Source: Pseudoscleropodium purum (taxonomy: Eukaryota; Streptophyta; Bryopsida; Hypnales; Brachytheciaceae). From it: 64,000 nucleotides of DNA. The position numbers and the translations under genes are program-made. The stretch is from contig OZ017796.1 of the NCBI GenBank assembly GCA_963969395.1, positions 18,850,501-18,914,500 on the forward strand, written 5' to 3'. Every line of letters begins with the position of its first letter. Position 1 is the stretch's first letter. A model generated the notes under the pieces. It did no database searches. It was given only the letters and a program-made list of their open reading frames with translations, and was not told the origin of the DNA. Positions 62,001-64,000 of the stretch are shown here, piece after piece.

Positions 62001-64000
62001 AGGTTCTGTCAAGGCTGTGTCGAGACCAGGCCGTGGCGCTGGGTGATCTCATGGCTGATAATCCCAAGTGCATCACAGCCCTCGCGGATCGGATCATACA
62101 ATCCTCCAGCTTGGAAGTGAAGGTGGGCGGGGCTGCACTGCTCATCTGTGCTGCGAAGGAGCACCGACAGGTGTCCATGGAAGCACTTCGGGATGCCGGG
62201 TTCTCGCTGGAGCTCATCCGCTCGCTTGTGGAAATGCTGGGCTTCAAGTCGGTGGAAGACACTGGAGATGACGAAGAGGCCACCAGTGATGTGGAGGAGG
62301 AAGAAGTGACGTTCACAGTTGATGAAAGTGGGGTAGCCAGAAGGAAAGAGAGTGGACCCGAGGGAGTCGATGCCGACACGTTTTTAGAATATGGTCCTGC
62401 GCTAATCTCAGGTGGCACTGTGGCGCTTTGGTTGCTCTGTATGATTGCTTCCCATGATAGCTTGAGCAAAATTTCCATCACTGAGGCTGGGGCCATTGAG
62501 GTTGTTACTGAGAAACTTGCAATCTTTGCACCCAACGCTCGCGAGGTGAGATTTCTGCCACTACAGAATTTGATGTAATTTAGCAACATTACTGTCCAGC
62601 GAATCTTGTGATTGCTAGCACACACAGTTATGGCTTAGCTCTGTCCTTTGTTCAATCGATGTTTACACTTACATTATTCATTGCCATCCTTCGTAACCAC
62701 TGTAATTCTCCACCTAGGAGGGGTGCAGCATTACTCATTTGAATGCCTTACTCATCAGGTGTAACGATTTGTTTGATCAGGATTGTGGCAAGTTGAATTT
62801 AATACTTTAGATCAGACTTAGTTATCAAATGGACCGTGACAATCCTAACCTCACAATACGATTATGCTGATTAAGGTAAAGAGTGTCAAAATTGATTTAG
62901 TCCCTCTAGCACCAGTAATAACCTTGTGATAGATGTGTATTCTTGTATTGCCATTGTGAGTGGCAGTAAGTTCACAATTGTAGTGTTGTATGTCCTTGAT
63001 CATTTGCTGTTGTTTTCTTAAGGCCACTAATTCAGTGTGTCGATTTGGGGACTCAGGCAGAAGTAGAGGACAACGGAAGCACATGGGTCAGCGCACTGCT
63101 ACTGGCAATTTTGTTCCAAGACCGAGACGTAACGCGCACTCCCGCAACAATGCGAGCGATACCCTCACTGGCAACTCTCTTGAAATCCCAGGAGACCACC
63201 GACAAATATTTTGCAGCTCAAGCTCTGGCCAGTCTAGTCTGCAACGGCAATCGCGGCACATTGTTAGCCGTGGCCAATTCAGGAGCTGCAGGCGGACTCA
63301 TTCCCATGTTGGGCATGTCGGAATCCGACATCCGCGGCTTGGTGTTGTTGTCTGAGGAGTTTGCCCTGCCTGGCCACCCTGACCAGGTTTCGTTGGAGCG
63401 TTTATTCCGAGTGGACGACATTCGTGTTGGCGCTACTGCTCGCAAAGCCATTCCCATGCTGGTGGACTTACTAAAGCCGCTGCCAGACCGCCCTGGGGCT
63501 TCCCCCTTGGCTTTGGGCCTGTTGATGCAGCTGGCGCATGACAACAACGTCAACAAACTCGCCATGGCCGAGGCAGGCGCCTTGGATGGGTTAACCAAGT
63601 ACTTGTCCATTGGCCCACAGGATGCCATTGAAGAGGCCACAGCCAACCTGCTGCGCATCTTGTTCAGCATTCCTGAGCTGCGGCGACACGATTCAGCAGT
63701 CGCTGCGGTGGAGCAGTTGGTTGCTGTGCTCCGTTTTGGAACTCGAGGCTCTCGTCTGAGTGCAGCTCGTGCTTTGCAGGGACTTTTCGCCGCTGAGCAT
63801 ATCCGGGCAGGTTACGCGGCAGGTCAATCCATCGTCCCACTCGTGGAAATGCTAAGCTCTGGAGTGGAAAAAGAGCAGCGTGTGGCCATTGGTGCACTCA
63901 TCACCCTTTCAGAAGACAATCCTTCCAAGGTGGTGGCGATTGCAGATTCGGAGGCCAATGCTGTGGAGGGTGTCTGCCGAGTGCTGCTCTCGGATTGCTC
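59021..64000 (+). CDS. CSI1: CELLULOSE SYNTHASE INTERACTIVE (CSI1-like) armadillo-repeat protein, N-terminal part
   Basis: Exons 59021-59151 (43 codons + 2 bases, donor AAG|GTATAC), 59374-62545 (acceptor TTTGTAG, donor GAG|GTGAGA) and 63057-64000 (acceptor GACTCAG). The last is open to the window edge, so ~1,415 of an expected ~2,100-2,200 residues are visible. CSI1 links cellulose synthase complexes to cortical microtubules and guides their delivery and movement at the plasma membrane. A short Pro/Glu/Thr-rich N-terminus is followed by tandem armadillo repeats. Conserved stretches include [88 protein letters not shown] and [17 protein letters not shown]. An acidic loop ([14 protein letters not shown]) interrupts the repeats near the end of the large exon. 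The C-terminal C2 domain expected for the family lies beyond the window. Confidence 0.96.

Noticed and set aside
59428..62625. Several long minus-strand frames opposite the CSI1-like exons (up to 283 codons)
   Set aside because: Mirror images of a GC-rich coding exon; the plus strand carries the recognisable armadillo repeats.

Overview
This is nuclear DNA of a land plant. The genes are ordinary plant genes split by many GT-AG introns. They are plastid isoprenoid synthesis (HDS/IspG), plastid galactolipid synthesis (MGDG synthase), a cellulose-synthase-interactive armadillo protein, an RCI2/PMP3 membrane peptide, an EDR2_C (DUF1336) protein, an NAA60-type N-terminal acetyltransferase and a CDF metal transporter. 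The proteins match flowering-plant families well but are clearly divergent, and intergenic DNA is very AT-rich and poor in CpG. That fits a moss or other early-diverging land plant, but the sequence alone does not fix the species.

Layout: 1-1017 (-) is the 5' part of a CDF/MTP transporter, running off the left edge. 5161-5749 (-) is a two-exon RCI2/PMP3 gene with an ABRE/G-box upstream. 8173-15096 (-) is HDS, 19 coding exons and 749 aa by my splice model. 22737-24629 (+) is the EDR2_C gene, three exons. 26418-29666 (-) is MGDG synthase, eight exons, 534 aa. 36937-~39263 (-) is the NAA60-like acetyltransferase with an uncertain first exon. 59021-64000 (+) is the N-terminal ~1,415 residues of a CSI1-like protein, running off the right edge. 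The last exon stays open to the window end. Every internal exon junction given was checked for GT/AG and for reading phase.

Between the genes lie AT-rich stretches full of decayed dispersed repeats. I could match several families inside the window. One is a pogo/Tc1-type element (32255-34620) with 23-bp inverted ends, a TA target duplication and a broken DDE transposase. The most unusual stretch is 42625-47585. It is a tandem array of two alternating AT-rich spacers separated by short palindromes (arms GGTGTGCTTGAGGT), interrupted by a 2.7-kb insertion flanked by TTAA with CCCTAA-type ends. The motif TTAACCCCTA also marks one end of an unrelated repeat pair, suggesting a TTAA-targeting group of elements.

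The genes show no operon-like linkage. HDS and MGDG synthase are both plastid functions, but they lie ~11 kb apart with the EDR2_C gene between them, and nothing suggests co-regulation. All calls come from reading the sequence; no database search was run.
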